64,000 bases of DNA from the NCBI RefSeq assembly GCF_001307035.1, contig NZ_LKIU01000004.1, positions 238,099 through 302,098 on the forward strand, given 5' to 3'. The notes below the pieces were generated by a model that was not told the origin of the DNA, did no database searches, and saw nothing but the letters and a program-made list of their open reading frames with translations. The position numbers were made by a program, and so were the translations under genes. Within the stretch, counting starts at the first letter, position 1. Every line of letters starts with the position of its first letter. Shown piece by piece: positions 43,109-52,118 of the stretch. The stretch comes from Arthrobacter sp. Edens01 (GTDB lineage: Bacteria; Actinomycetota; Actinomycetes; Actinomycetales; Micrococcaceae).

Positions 43109-44806
43109 TTAGGAGGCGCTGGAAGCCGCTGCTGGCTCCAACTCCGGCTGCCACTTCTGCATCCGATCCATGGCATGCGCCATCTCCGGCCCACCGGCCT
43201 CGGCGATGAGATCGGGGTCGCCGACCACCACCAACAGGCACCGGGCACGGGAGAGTCCTACATAGAGCAGTTCAGCAGCCCGGCCCATGTCTTTGAAGCC
43301 GTTCACGCAGAGGATGACGACCGAACGTTCCAGCCCCTTGAACCCTAGGACATGTCCGTAGAACTCCGCGTCGTCGTCATGGAATGCCTTCCAGTATCCA
43401 ACGGGGTCGTTCTCGAATTCCTTGTGGATGGAGTGCCGGTTCTTGGTGGTTAGGAACGCGATCTGGTTGTTGGCCCAGCCCTCGTCGATCAGGGCATCGA
43501 CGCAGTCACCGGCGACGTCGATGGCGGCGTCGGTGGAACACGGCACCAGGCGCACGGGAAGCCCGTCGCCTCCGCGCGGCGCGAAGTGCTTGCCCGCGAA
43601 GCCCTTGAATGTCTGGGCAATGCGTTTGGTGTTCCGAAGGTTCTCGTCGATGTGCAGGGTGACGAGGCTACCGGTCGGATCAAGTGCCGTGCCGGCAGAC
43701 TGGGAATCCCACCTGCCGTAGACGTTCTGGCGTTCGTCCATGAAGGCATAGGTCTCCCCGCCTTCAGGATCCCGAAGGCAGCCGAGCAGGCTCTTCCACC
43801 ACAGCGGAGCGAAGTCCTGTGCCTCGTCGATAACGATGGCATCCAGCTTCTGATCCGAGGGAAGTCCCGCTGCGAGGTCCCTCATTAGAGCGGGCATGTC
43901 CTCGTCGAAGTAGGCCTGTCCGTGACCGTTGGGAACCCCGAGGGACACGGCGTAGTCGTGGAACTCGCCTACATAAACCGGTTTGGCCTGGCGCCAGCCG
44001 GCAACCTGCCGGCGGAGGTGCTCGGCAAGTCCCCGGTTGTAGCAAAACAGCCCCACCCGTTTGCCCTCTTTGGCCAGCCGTTTAGCCTTCTCCACAGCCA
44101 GCCACGTCTTGCCGCTGCCTGCGCCTCCTACGAACCGGGCTCTGGGGATAGAACGGCTGCAGTCGAGCAGGACCTTCTGCCGTTCGGTGAGGTGTTCCTG
44201 TAGGTCTTCGAGTTCGTCGGCGCTAAGCGACGGATCGCTAGTCGGCTCCAGATCTCCGGAGAGCAGGGGGATGATCCGCTGGGCGTATTTGGGCGCAAGC
44301 GAACTTCCGCCCTGCGCCTGGGTCTCGATGGCGGCACGAAGGCGTTCGCGGCAGTCTGTGAGGTCGTCATGGTCCAGGATCAGCGGGCGGGGAACCCCGG
44401 CCATTTCCCAGTCATGGGGAACATCGCTGTACGGGAACGCTGCCATGTAGGCGAACCGGCTGACCAACGGTGACCCGATCTGGTCCTTGACCCAGTCCTT
44501 GAAGGCATGCTGAGACCCCTGGGATTGCGCGATGGGGCTCTCGATTCGGTGCTTGCCTTGCCGATCGGACTGGTACCACTGGCCCTGATCGACGGAGATC
44601 TTGCCGCCCTTGACCTCAATCGCAGCCAGCCCAACGCCCGGCCACAGCACCAAGATATCGATCTCATGCTCTGCGCGCCCGTGGCGCACCTGGACGGAGT
44701 GTGCCAGTACGACGTCGTCGGGCAGCTGGGCGCGCAGTGTGTCCCACACGGCTTTTTCGGCCAAGTGGCCGTCTTTGAAGATCGGATCTTCCGGTATGCA
44801 GTGCAC
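43109..44806 (-). CDS. NERD-domain nuclease fused to UvrD-like helicase
   Basis: The 565-aa protein has an N-terminal NERD nuclease-related domain: EHEIDILVLWPGVGLAAIEVKGG with Asp50, Glu64 and Lys66. An SF1 helicase follows, with Walker A GGAGSGKT at 227-234, motif II VIDEAQDF near 327, and a C-terminal UvrD motif LLYVGLSRARCLLVVVGDP. Such fusions are frequent in defence islands and are thought to degrade foreign DNA. GTG start with GAGGGGGG. It is the last gene of the minus-strand defence array, 170 bp after the DUF6339-like gene, so it could have its own promoter. Confidence 0.85.
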   Translation of the reverse strand: MHCIPEDPIFKDGHLAEKAVWDTLRAQLPDDVVLAHSVQVRHGRAEHEIDILVLWPGVGLAAIEVKGGKISVDQGQWYQSDRQGKHRIESPIAQSQGSQHAFKDWVKDQIGSPLVSRFAYMAAFPYSDVPHDWEMAGVPRPLILDHDDLTDCRERLRAAIETQAQGGSSLAPKYAQRIIPLLSGDLEPTSDPSLSADELEDLQEHLTERQKVLLDCSRSIPRARFVGGAGSGKTWLAVEKAKRLAKEGKRVGLFCYNRGLAEHLRRQVAGWRQAKPVYVGEFHDYAVSLGVPNGHGQAYFDEDMPALMRDLAAGLPSDQKLDAIVIDEAQDFAPLWWKSLLGCLRDPEGGETYAFMDERQNVYGRWDSQSAGTALDPTGSLVTLHIDENLRNTKRIAQTFKGFAGKHFAPRGGDGLPVRLVPCSTDAAIDVAGDCVDALIDEGWANNQIAFLTTKNRHSIHKEFENDPVGYWKAFHDDDAEFYGHVLGFKGLERSVVILCVNGFKDMGRAAELLYVGLSRARCLLVVVGDPDLIAEAGGPEMAHAMDRMQKWQPELEPAAASSAS

Positions 44807-44976
44807 GGTTCCCCCCTCGTGTGCTGGCGGTGCCAGGTCCTATGAGGAGGTTATCGTGCTGTGAAGCTCACTGGACGGTACCGGACTCCCAGCGCGACAC
44901 CTGTGTCACTGTTCCCTAGCGCAGCCCATATCGGCACAGTACGACGAGTGCACCTGTCCGTACTGGACCTTGTGGG

Positions 44977-45729
44977 TTAGGGTTGGGCCCTTTCGAGGAT
45001 CTGCCTCACATACCCATCCAGAAGTGCGGCGAGTTCGTCGTCCGAGAGGATGTCCAAAACAACATGCGAGCGGGCAGCCAATACCCGGGGGATCAGCCCC
45101 CTCATCAGTTCAGTTCGAAGTATGGGCAAGAGCCCGTTCGCTTCAGCCCGCCATACTGCATCCCGGGCTGCCCTTGCTGCTTTTCGGCTTCCCGAAAGCC
45201 CAGACCGTTCCATAATCTGCACAAACTCGTCCTCGCCCAATGGAGAACAACCACCGGGGGCCGCGTTCAAGTCCGGCCCGAGAGCCCACGCCCTCCACCA
45301 GAGGCGACGGAGTGCGTTTCGGGGTACGCCTATAAGTCGACTCTCGGCTCTCTGAGGGAAACGCCACGGTGAGAGCTCGGGAACCAAGACCAGTGTCAGG
45401 AAACTCCAGACACCTTCGACGGCCGCGTCTCCGGGGACAATTCCGAGCTCCTTATATAGGTAGGTGCCCAAGGTGCGGTCGAGATTCTGTTGGGATCGTT
45501 GATCGAGCTTTGATGGAAAGCCGAACCCGGACGCGATCTCTCGGAGTCCGACTTGGATCCGTTGTAGCTCCTGTTGTGGAACAGGGATTCCACCGACAGC
45601 CGCAGGGGCCGCAGACGGATGGCTGAGGGCACCGTAGCCCACCAATTCAGTGAGACCTTTGTCGGCCAGCTCGGCGATGATTCTGTGCGCGACGTCGCGC
45701 GGCAATCGGGGATAGATGTAAATACTCAT
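44977..45729 (-). CDS. DUF6339-like protein
   Basis: The 250-aa soluble protein has no obvious enzyme motif. Features are the start MSIYIYPRLPRDVAHRIIAEL, a central GTYLYKELGIVPGDAAVEGVWSFLTLVLVPELSPWRFP and a Trp/Arg-rich RNALRRLWWRAWAL. This matches what I recall of DUF6339 proteins found beside Z1 helicases and cytosine methylases. The role is unknown. It overlaps the preceding gene by 4 bp (ATGA), so it belongs to the operon. Confidence 0.6.
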   Translation of the reverse strand: MSIYIYPRLPRDVAHRIIAELADKGLTELVGYGALSHPSAAPAAVGGIPVPQQELQRIQVGLREIASGFGFPSKLDQRSQQNLDRTLGTYLYKELGIVPGDAAVEGVWSFLTLVLVPELSPWRFPQRAESRLIGVPRNALRRLWWRAWALGPDLNAAPGGCSPLGEDEFVQIMERSGLSGSRKAARAARDAVWRAEANGLLPILRTELMRGLIPRVLAARSHVVLDILSDDELAALLDGYVRQILERAQP

Positions 45730-46619
45730 GAGAGTTTTCCTCTGGTGCTTTGCACGTGGGCCTCAAACTTGGACGGTTCACTGTCCCAGAGTTTCCGGAG
45801 TATGTGCGGATCCGAGATTTGTGGCCACAGCTGCAGCAGGAGACATCGGAGAACGGCGGCCACTGAGGGGTCCTCATGGTCGGGTTCCCGGTCCAGAACG
45901 GCATCTGACTGCACTGCCAGGACGGCCATCTGGCGGGTCACATCAATGTCCAGCAAATGCTGCAGCTCCTTGTTTTCCGGGGAGTGCAGTCCTTGCAGGA
46001 GACGTTTAATTGCCGGCTGTGACGTGTTCATGGACAGACGCACGGCACTCGCGAAGGAGGCTTCCGGGTCGGACAGGTCGGCATCCAGCTGCCAAAGGGC
46101 ATCGGGAGTGTCCGGGCGTGTTCGCCGGAAATCTTCTGCATCCGTTGGGAACTGTGCCCCGATCCCCTGGAGATAGACATGTGCCGAGTGTTTCCAGAGG
46201 ATGCTTCCCCGCTGGTGCGGGGCCAAAGGATCCAAAGGGACGGAGGCATCTACGAGGATGAAGGTGGTAAGGGTTAGGCGTCCGCCTAACTCGGTGCCGG
46301 GAACATCAAGGTGGAGTGGCACGGGAACATTCGCATCTGCAGGGGCTGCTGCATCCAAGAGCAGGATGTCGGCTTTGGTGGAATCAGATTTGGCTTTGAC
46401 GACCACCCGGAACTGACTTCCTTCCCCCAACCGGCACTGAGCGAGGATAAGCGGACGGTCTATCGTGACCTGAGCTTGAAGGCTTAGCACAGTCTGGTAA
46501 TCCCACGAGTCCATCTCTTCCGGAAGCGCTTCGCCGGAACCGTTTCTGGAGAAGAACCACCCTGAATGAACTACGGAATTCGGGTCCGGAGTGTAGAAAG
46601 GCGATACGGAGATTTTCAT
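45726..46619 (-). CDS. Unrecognised defence-operon protein
   Basis: The 297-aa protein starts MKISVSPFYTPDPNSVVHSGWFFSRNG. The first 150 residues look beta-rich (LSLQAQVTIDRPLILAQC, GGRLTLTTFILVDAS). The C-terminal half is helical (LLQGLHSPENKELQHLLDIDVTRQMAVLAVQSDAVL, AAVLRCLLLQLWPQI). I recognise no family or catalytic motif. It overlaps both neighbours by 4 bp, so stoichiometric expression with the second ATPase and the DUF6339-like protein is likely. It may be an adaptor subunit. Confidence 0.7.
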   Translation of the reverse strand: MKISVSPFYTPDPNSVVHSGWFFSRNGSGEALPEEMDSWDYQTVLSLQAQVTIDRPLILAQCRLGEGSQFRVVVKAKSDSTKADILLLDAAAPADANVPVPLHLDVPGTELGGRLTLTTFILVDASVPLDPLAPHQRGSILWKHSAHVYLQGIGAQFPTDAEDFRRTRPDTPDALWQLDADLSDPEASFASAVRLSMNTSQPAIKRLLQGLHSPENKELQHLLDIDVTRQMAVLAVQSDAVLDREPDHEDPSVAAVLRCLLLQLWPQISDPHILRKLWDSEPSKFEAHVQSTRGKLS

Positions 46620-48469
46620 GCAGTACTGCTTTCCACATCCGTTGAAACATCCCAGAGAACACTGGATGCTGATGAACGTTTCGCGCAGATGACTGCGTGT
46701 ACAGGCTCGTCACCGAAGACTTTGAACTCTGAACGGTGTCCCTCCAAGGTCTCACGGTTGCCCTCGAACTCGGCGGAGACCAGTTCCAGCTGCGGATCCA
46801 GCGTGGCGTCACTCGTAGCACCGTCCAGCGCAACCCCCACAGAAACAGTGACGACAGTAACGTCGGCACCTTTAGGCGGTGTCACGAGGCAGCGCAGATA
46901 AGAGGCGGTTTGGTTGCCGAGCATTCGGGGACCGGCGTCAAGTAGCTCGATGGACGCCCGCTTCGGGCCTCTCTTGCCTGCGCCGCCACCGCCGGGCGCC
47001 CCCGGCCGTCCCTTGCCCTGCCCGGAGGTTCCGATCAAGTGGGAGAGTGCGTTAGCCACCGAGGCTGTACTAGTCGATTCAGCAGCTGCTGCCGGCTTTG
47101 GCTTGCCCCACTGCGTCAGGACTGCCTGGTCGATTTCACGGAGGGCTTTGAGCACACGCAACCGCTGGTCGCGGAGAGTGACGAGGTTCGGTTGCCATGA
47201 ATCATGCGTTGGCGGTTCGGCATGAGCAAATGCGTCGTCCAGGGCATCTTCAGCGCGAAAAACACCGGCCCATTCGATACCTTCTTTGGCCGGCGGACCT
47301 TCCCGATACTCAACCACGAGTTCCGGGGAACGTAGCAGCACGGTGTGGTTGCAGGCCCGGTTCGTGAACGGTGAGGCCGGAGGCGGACTGTCAGGATCAA
47401 CCGGCTTGTGCCCGTCATCGATAGCCACGGGTGTGCTGAAAGGGGGAGTCGGAAACGGAACTGTTGCCAGCCTCCCAAGCCGCTCTTTGTTGCGCTTAAT
47501 CTCATGGAGCCGAACAACTGCTGTTGGTTCACCACCGTCTCCCCTGAGAGCTGAGTAAGCCGCAACGAAGTGGTTTAGGGGCGGTCTTGAATTCGGTTTC
47601 GGAATGGAGATTTCTGAACCGTCGAGGGTTGTTCGGATATCCATGGCCCTATCGTCGCCAACTAGCTTGGGCCAGAGATGCCACAAGACCGACTCGGCAA
47701 TAAAGGTCATGCCCTGTTGGACGGTTCTGTGTCCGAAGTCAGGATCGAGGATCAGGATGTTCGTTCCCAGCGAGCCTTCATCGATATCCGGCATACCAAG
47801 CCGGGCGGCCAGCGTGTCTGCCTCAATGCCCTCCAACGGGACGGGTTCCCTCGAATCATCTTTGCCCCACCAATGGCGCCCTGTATGGAGGATCCCGCCA
47901 AGCGCGAACTGACTACCTATACTGCAGGCGATCAACCGGCTCACGGGAGCACCGTTATGCATAGCCCGGCTATGAACAACTATGGTGTGGGGGCGCGAAG
48001 CGATGTAGGCAATGGTCTTGCCGAAGCCGTAGGTACCTCCGGTCATGCCGTCGGTGTTGGCCTTGCCCACATTGAGGATGAAGTCGACCCAGTCATAGTT
48101 TCCATCCGTCGACTCCAGATGCCCCTGGACTGGTCCTCCAAGTCCCTTCGTATTGCGGTCGGACACATATAGGCCCACTAGGTCCGTACGTTGAAGGGAG
48201 TGCGCGAGGGTTGGATCGGGAAGTTTGGAGGCGTTGTGGAAAACGGATTCACGAAGGCAAGTGACAACGCTCGCCGCCAAGGTCTCGGCAGCGATGTTGA
48301 AGACCACCGGTGCTCCACTTCCATCACGGGCGTCCCAACTGTTTTGTGCTGTTTCCCTCACCAAGACGGCCAGAGGGTCGAGATTGGGGCGGCCGAGTAG
48401 TTTTGCGAACCCGTCAGCCGCCAACCCTCCGCTGGGGGAAAACCGCTCGGGAATCCAATCAAGAATCAC
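46616..48469 (-). CDS. Second GHKL (MutL/MORC-like) ATPase
   Basis: The start was set to GTG 48469, with GAGGGA upstream; a TTG at 48487 would lengthen the overlap with the nuclease gene. The protein is about 617 aa. ATP-lid motifs of the GHKL fold are visible in order: N-box VRETAQNSWDAR near residue 40, G1-like YVSDRNTKGLGG near 105 and G2-like GGTYGFGKTIAY near 145. A long C-terminal region with a Gly-rich linker (GGGGAGKRGPKRAS) follows. It differs clearly from the GHKL protein at 57115-58578. It probably acts as an ATP-driven DNA clamp or switch. Confidence 0.7.
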   Translation of the reverse strand: MILDWIPERFSPSGGLAADGFAKLLGRPNLDPLAVLVRETAQNSWDARDGSGAPVVFNIAAETLAASVVTCLRESVFHNASKLPDPTLAHSLQRTDLVGLYVSDRNTKGLGGPVQGHLESTDGNYDWVDFILNVGKANTDGMTGGTYGFGKTIAYIASRPHTIVVHSRAMHNGAPVSRLIACSIGSQFALGGILHTGRHWWGKDDSREPVPLEGIEADTLAARLGMPDIDEGSLGTNILILDPDFGHRTVQQGMTFIAESVLWHLWPKLVGDDRAMDIRTTLDGSEISIPKPNSRPPLNHFVAAYSALRGDGGEPTAVVRLHEIKRNKERLGRLATVPFPTPPFSTPVAIDDGHKPVDPDSPPPASPFTNRACNHTVLLRSPELVVEYREGPPAKEGIEWAGVFRAEDALDDAFAHAEPPTHDSWQPNLVTLRDQRLRVLKALREIDQAVLTQWGKPKPAAAAESTSTASVANALSHLIGTSGQGKGRPGAPGGGGAGKRGPKRASIELLDAGPRMLGNQTASYLRCLVTPPKGADVTVVTVSVGVALDGATSDATLDPQLELVSAEFEGNRETLEGHRSEFKVFGDEPVHAVICAKRSSASSVLWDVSTDVESSTA

Positions 48470-49466
48470 TGTCTGCAAATCCCTCAATTAGGGCGAGCGT
48501 TTCAACTTGTTCCAAGGGTGTGGGTGGCTCGTTGGTTACATCAATGACGTAGGTTATTGAAACCACTCCCGGCGGAAGCTCAGATTGCTCGAATGAAGGC
48601 GGAATCACCCTTGGAAAATGTTCTTGTTTAACGTCGTATAGTCGCTGCTCTTTCAAAGCGAACCTTGAGTTCAGATATGCCTCTCTATGCGAGTCGAAAT
48701 AACCCGCCCTGCGAAGTTTTCGTTCGAAGAGAGACGATTCCACCCCGAGGTTGAGAATCGTATCGACCATACTGGGCAGCGAATCCCCCGTCGAGGAATG
48801 CTCATACCGGGTATAGGCCAGGAACAACCTGCCGGTGTCGTTGTTTGGCGCTTCGAGTTGCTGGAGGCTGCTGATGCCGATCCGGCGTCCTTCCCGGGCA
48901 AGGGACGCTTTCACCTCTATGGCAGTATCATCGGCACAAAAATCATGCTGTGACTTATCGGGTCCGTGCCAGTGGGACAGAGCTTGATGGTCTCCTGCGC
49001 GAACCAGTCTTTCCAGCAGTTGGAGTTCAGCAAGCAGACCTATCTGCTCAGAAACGTTTAGTTCCGGTCCCGTGGCTGCAGCGAAGAGGGCTTTCCACTC
49101 ATGGAATGCGTGTGTCACGTCATGTGCAGGAGACTCCGATTCACGAAGCACCTCCAAGAGTTCGCGTGCGAATTGCGTAAAAACAGTATCCAGCCTTCGC
49201 ACGGTGCAGAACGCACTTAGGTAATCCCGTGACTGAAATTTCACCCTGCTCAAGCGAACCGCCGCCCCGTCAGCCTGGTCGCTCACAGCCTCGCCGGGAA
49301 GCAAGGGGATGAGCAGATGACGATCCGACTTCGAGTCGAGCGCTGCCAAAACGTCGCCCGCCTCAACGCTGACGCCGATCGGGTTCGCCTGTGTAATCCC
49401 CTGCGTTCCCGTTCCCTCTGCGGAGTTGACCATCCACACTGACAGAAGGTCTGGATATTCGGTCAT
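48459..49466 (-). CDS. PD-(D/E)XK nuclease-like protein (DUF4420)
   Basis: The 335-aa protein has a restriction-endonuclease-like core: Glu147 in LLAELQLLE, Asp175 in QHDFCADD, and Glu184/Lys186 in TAIEVKASL, followed by Gln-containing SSLQQLEAPN. This matches the PD-(D/E)XK motif proteins (DUF4420) that accompany Z1 helicases. It is the best candidate for the DNA-cutting subunit of the system. It overlaps the Z1 gene by 4 bp. Confidence 0.8.
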   Translation of the reverse strand: MTEYPDLLSVWMVNSAEGTGTQGITQANPIGVSVEAGDVLAALDSKSDRHLLIPLLPGEAVSDQADGAAVRLSRVKFQSRDYLSAFCTVRRLDTVFTQFARELLEVLRESESPAHDVTHAFHEWKALFAAATGPELNVSEQIGLLAELQLLERLVRAGDHQALSHWHGPDKSQHDFCADDTAIEVKASLAREGRRIGISSLQQLEAPNNDTGRLFLAYTRYEHSSTGDSLPSMVDTILNLGVESSLFERKLRRAGYFDSHREAYLNSRFALKEQRLYDVKQEHFPRVIPPSFEQSELPPGVVSITYVIDVTNEPPTPLEQVETLALIEGFADSDS

Positions 49467-52069
49467 CCCAGAGCCACCTTGTCGTGAGAGCCTTCAGCAT
49501 CCACGTAGGTGCTCAGGCTGTCGTCGGCTTCGTCAGTATTGAGCATGGACACATCCACCTGAATCGCGTTCTTCGGCTCCGATCCCGCGGCAGCGGCGGG
49601 GAAGGAGAACGCCACACCCACCACATGCTCCGCGGCGTTCAGCTCCTTGCGGCTCTTGAGATGGGGTTGGGGAGCAGAGTCCTTATCAATGGGGTAGATC
49701 ACCAGGAGCGGACGTCCCTCAGCATTGCGGACTTCCTGTAGCTGAGCATCGCTTGCAACCTTCGCCTGGCTGGCTGTCCACCCCAGATCGAGTACACGAT
49801 CAACCCGTGACATCAGCGTGCCAATGTTGGCTGTGTCCGGTTCGCTACTGTTGAGCTGTGAACGGGTGATCAGATTCACGTTTTGCTCGAGGCCAAGGTC
49901 GAGTGTTTTCGCAGACCCGTCGCTTTGACCGGATTTCGAAACCACTGCAATGTTCCATTCACGGAGCGCCCCGAACTCCAGTTGTGTTTTTACATAGTCG
50001 GAGAGCATACCTTCGGACATCTCAGACTTGTCATTAAAATGGTAGTGATCCAGGAAGCTCAATATCGATTCGGCGGGAACCCCCTTGAAAACATCCCCCT
50101 GACCGTATACCCCCTTATCAAGAGCCTCATTTTTGGCGGCAGATAGAAGCTCCTTCGTTGCTTCAATGTTTCCCACCAGAATCTCGGAATTGGTCCGGTC
50201 GAAATATGTTGTTTGTGGGTGGGTTTCACTGAAGGAGGCTGACGCCTTTATCGCAAACTGCATCTTCAGGGGAGATGTCACCTGCATTCGCGGATGAGTC
50301 TGAATGCGCACGGCCACATCACGTGGCGACGCAGCTCCACCCTCGTAGCGCTTGATCTCTGATCGAAGGTCGCTTTCAATCTCTGCCAAGAACTGGAAAT
50401 CATCCTTAAGCTTGCGGGTAGTCCAGACCCGGGGAAGATCCTCGTAACCACGCCGATACCCGAACCAGCGTCCCATCTGCAGTGCGGAATCATAGGCACC
50501 CGCTGTCCTCAGGAAAAACGAGGACACAAGGCCTTCCAAGGTTAGGCCCCGGGAAAGTGTGTTGCCGCCCACGGCAATGACCGTCGCCGGGTCCGCGGCA
50601 TAAATGAGGCGCTCGGGCGAGGCGCTGTTGTCTGCGACCACCTTCGTGTCAGTGAGTACGTCGGGTAGCAGTCCCAGTAACTCTTCGAATGACGGCGCTA
50701 CCAGGTTGTGGCGGGCAGCCGGTTCCCGTTGTACTTCGGATTCCCACTGGTTCTGCCACTTCGACGTGTCGCCGCTTTGGAGTTCTTTCTGCAGGTCTTT
50801 CACATGTTTCCGGATAACGGGCACCAAAGTGTTCTGAGGGTCGACCCTCATGGTGGTGTGGATCAGCATGCTGGAGTGCTTGGCCTCTCCGTTTCTAAAC
50901 CGGCGCGCAGCCGTAGCCAGCAGGAACCAGCGGATGGCGTCGGACAGGCTGGGGGTCACTTTGGGGGAGTAGGGGCTCTTAGAGCTGGATTTGTATGCTT
51001 CCGCTTCGGCGTCAGGCACGAACCGGATCATGTCGTGGCCCTGGTCCTCGGAGCTCTCTTCCGGCTCAGCCACGGCGGCTCCGAAGAGTTCTTCGGAGCC
51101 GAAGTATCCGGCCGGCTTGGGGAGGGAATAGATGAAGTCCCGCGGATAAATGTTCTGTGGATCTGCGGGATTGGCCAGAACGTTGGCAAACGGCGTGGCG
51201 GTATATCCCACGTACGCCACACGGGGCAATCCCAAGAGATCGACGAGCAAGCCGTTAATGGCTGTTTGATCGAGCTCTGCATCTCGTGCGGAGTTCGGAC
51301 TGGCCTGGTCTGCCTCGTCGTCGATGATGAGCACGGGACACTTGTTGAGACCCCCCTTTTCATGGGCGTCCAAGAGCCAGTCGCGAAGATTTGTGAGCCG
51401 CGAAACGTTCTTTTTTACCACTGCCAACAGCCGCAACTGTGACCCGGCAACCAATGGAAGCGCTTTGACCGGATTGCCGAAATCGCCGAATTCATCTGTT
51501 AGCTGGACCCAGTCTGCCGGTCTCAAATCGCAAAGCTGACTGTCGAGGCGCAGCTGGGTCTGGCGGCGCAGGGAGTTATGCACGCCGGAAAGGACGATGA
51601 ACAGTCTGTAGCCTGCATCAGCGGCCTTCGCGATGGTTGCAGTGAAATTGGCAGTTTTACCCGACTGGACATAACCGAGCACCATTCCGCGTGTCCGGAT
51701 GGTTTCGCTGTGCGGGTCGGCCAGTAGGGACACGACATCTGTGGAGGTCTTGTCGAGGGACGGAACGGCATTGGCCCAACCCGGGTCGGCTTGCAGTTTT
51801 GCCTTGAGGCTCGGCCAGAAGACATCATGGGGTTGGGGGCCGGCATACCATGGCTCTGTTTCCGATTCCTCATCGAAAACGGTGACGCCGTGAGCGTCCG
51901 CGAGTCTTTGCTTGATGATCAGGTCGCGTTCGGTAAGGACGTCCTCGACCAACCCGTCATTGTTGAGCATAATACGCAAAGTATTTATGGCAGCGTCTTT
52001 GGAAACACTGGTTTTCATCAGAACTTCGAGAGTTTCAAGCGCCGCGAGTCCTTGGGCGTTTAGGGCCAT
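49463..52069 (-). CDS. Z1-domain SF2 helicase, second copy
   Basis: The 868-aa protein has Walker A GYVQSGKTANF (132-142), motif II VLIIDDEADQASPN, motif III VGYTATPFANVL and the Z1 segment VGGNTLSRGLTLEGLVSSFF...LQMGRWFGYRRGYEDL. Z1 proteins are SF2 ATPases found with MutL/MORC-type ATPases and nucleases. ATG 52069 follows AAGGAT. It pairs with the PD-(D/E)XK and second GHKL genes downstream. It is a paralogue of the Z1 protein at 54243-57113, with similar motifs but different flanking domains. Confidence 0.88.
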   Translation of the reverse strand: MALNAQGLAALETLEVLMKTSVSKDAAINTLRIMLNNDGLVEDVLTERDLIIKQRLADAHGVTVFDEESETEPWYAGPQPHDVFWPSLKAKLQADPGWANAVPSLDKTSTDVVSLLADPHSETIRTRGMVLGYVQSGKTANFTATIAKAADAGYRLFIVLSGVHNSLRRQTQLRLDSQLCDLRPADWVQLTDEFGDFGNPVKALPLVAGSQLRLLAVVKKNVSRLTNLRDWLLDAHEKGGLNKCPVLIIDDEADQASPNSARDAELDQTAINGLLVDLLGLPRVAYVGYTATPFANVLANPADPQNIYPRDFIYSLPKPAGYFGSEELFGAAVAEPEESSEDQGHDMIRFVPDAEAEAYKSSSKSPYSPKVTPSLSDAIRWFLLATAARRFRNGEAKHSSMLIHTTMRVDPQNTLVPVIRKHVKDLQKELQSGDTSKWQNQWESEVQREPAARHNLVAPSFEELLGLLPDVLTDTKVVADNSASPERLIYAADPATVIAVGGNTLSRGLTLEGLVSSFFLRTAGAYDSALQMGRWFGYRRGYEDLPRVWTTRKLKDDFQFLAEIESDLRSEIKRYEGGAASPRDVAVRIQTHPRMQVTSPLKMQFAIKASASFSETHPQTTYFDRTNSEILVGNIEATKELLSAAKNEALDKGVYGQGDVFKGVPAESILSFLDHYHFNDKSEMSEGMLSDYVKTQLEFGALREWNIAVVSKSGQSDGSAKTLDLGLEQNVNLITRSQLNSSEPDTANIGTLMSRVDRVLDLGWTASQAKVASDAQLQEVRNAEGRPLLVIYPIDKDSAPQPHLKSRKELNAAEHVVGVAFSFPAAAAGSEPKNAIQVDVSMLNTDEADDSLSTYVDAEGSHDKVALG

Positions 52070-52118
52070 TTTTTATCCTTGAACTTGATACGGGAGTAAG
52101 TAACCGGGAGGTGACGCG

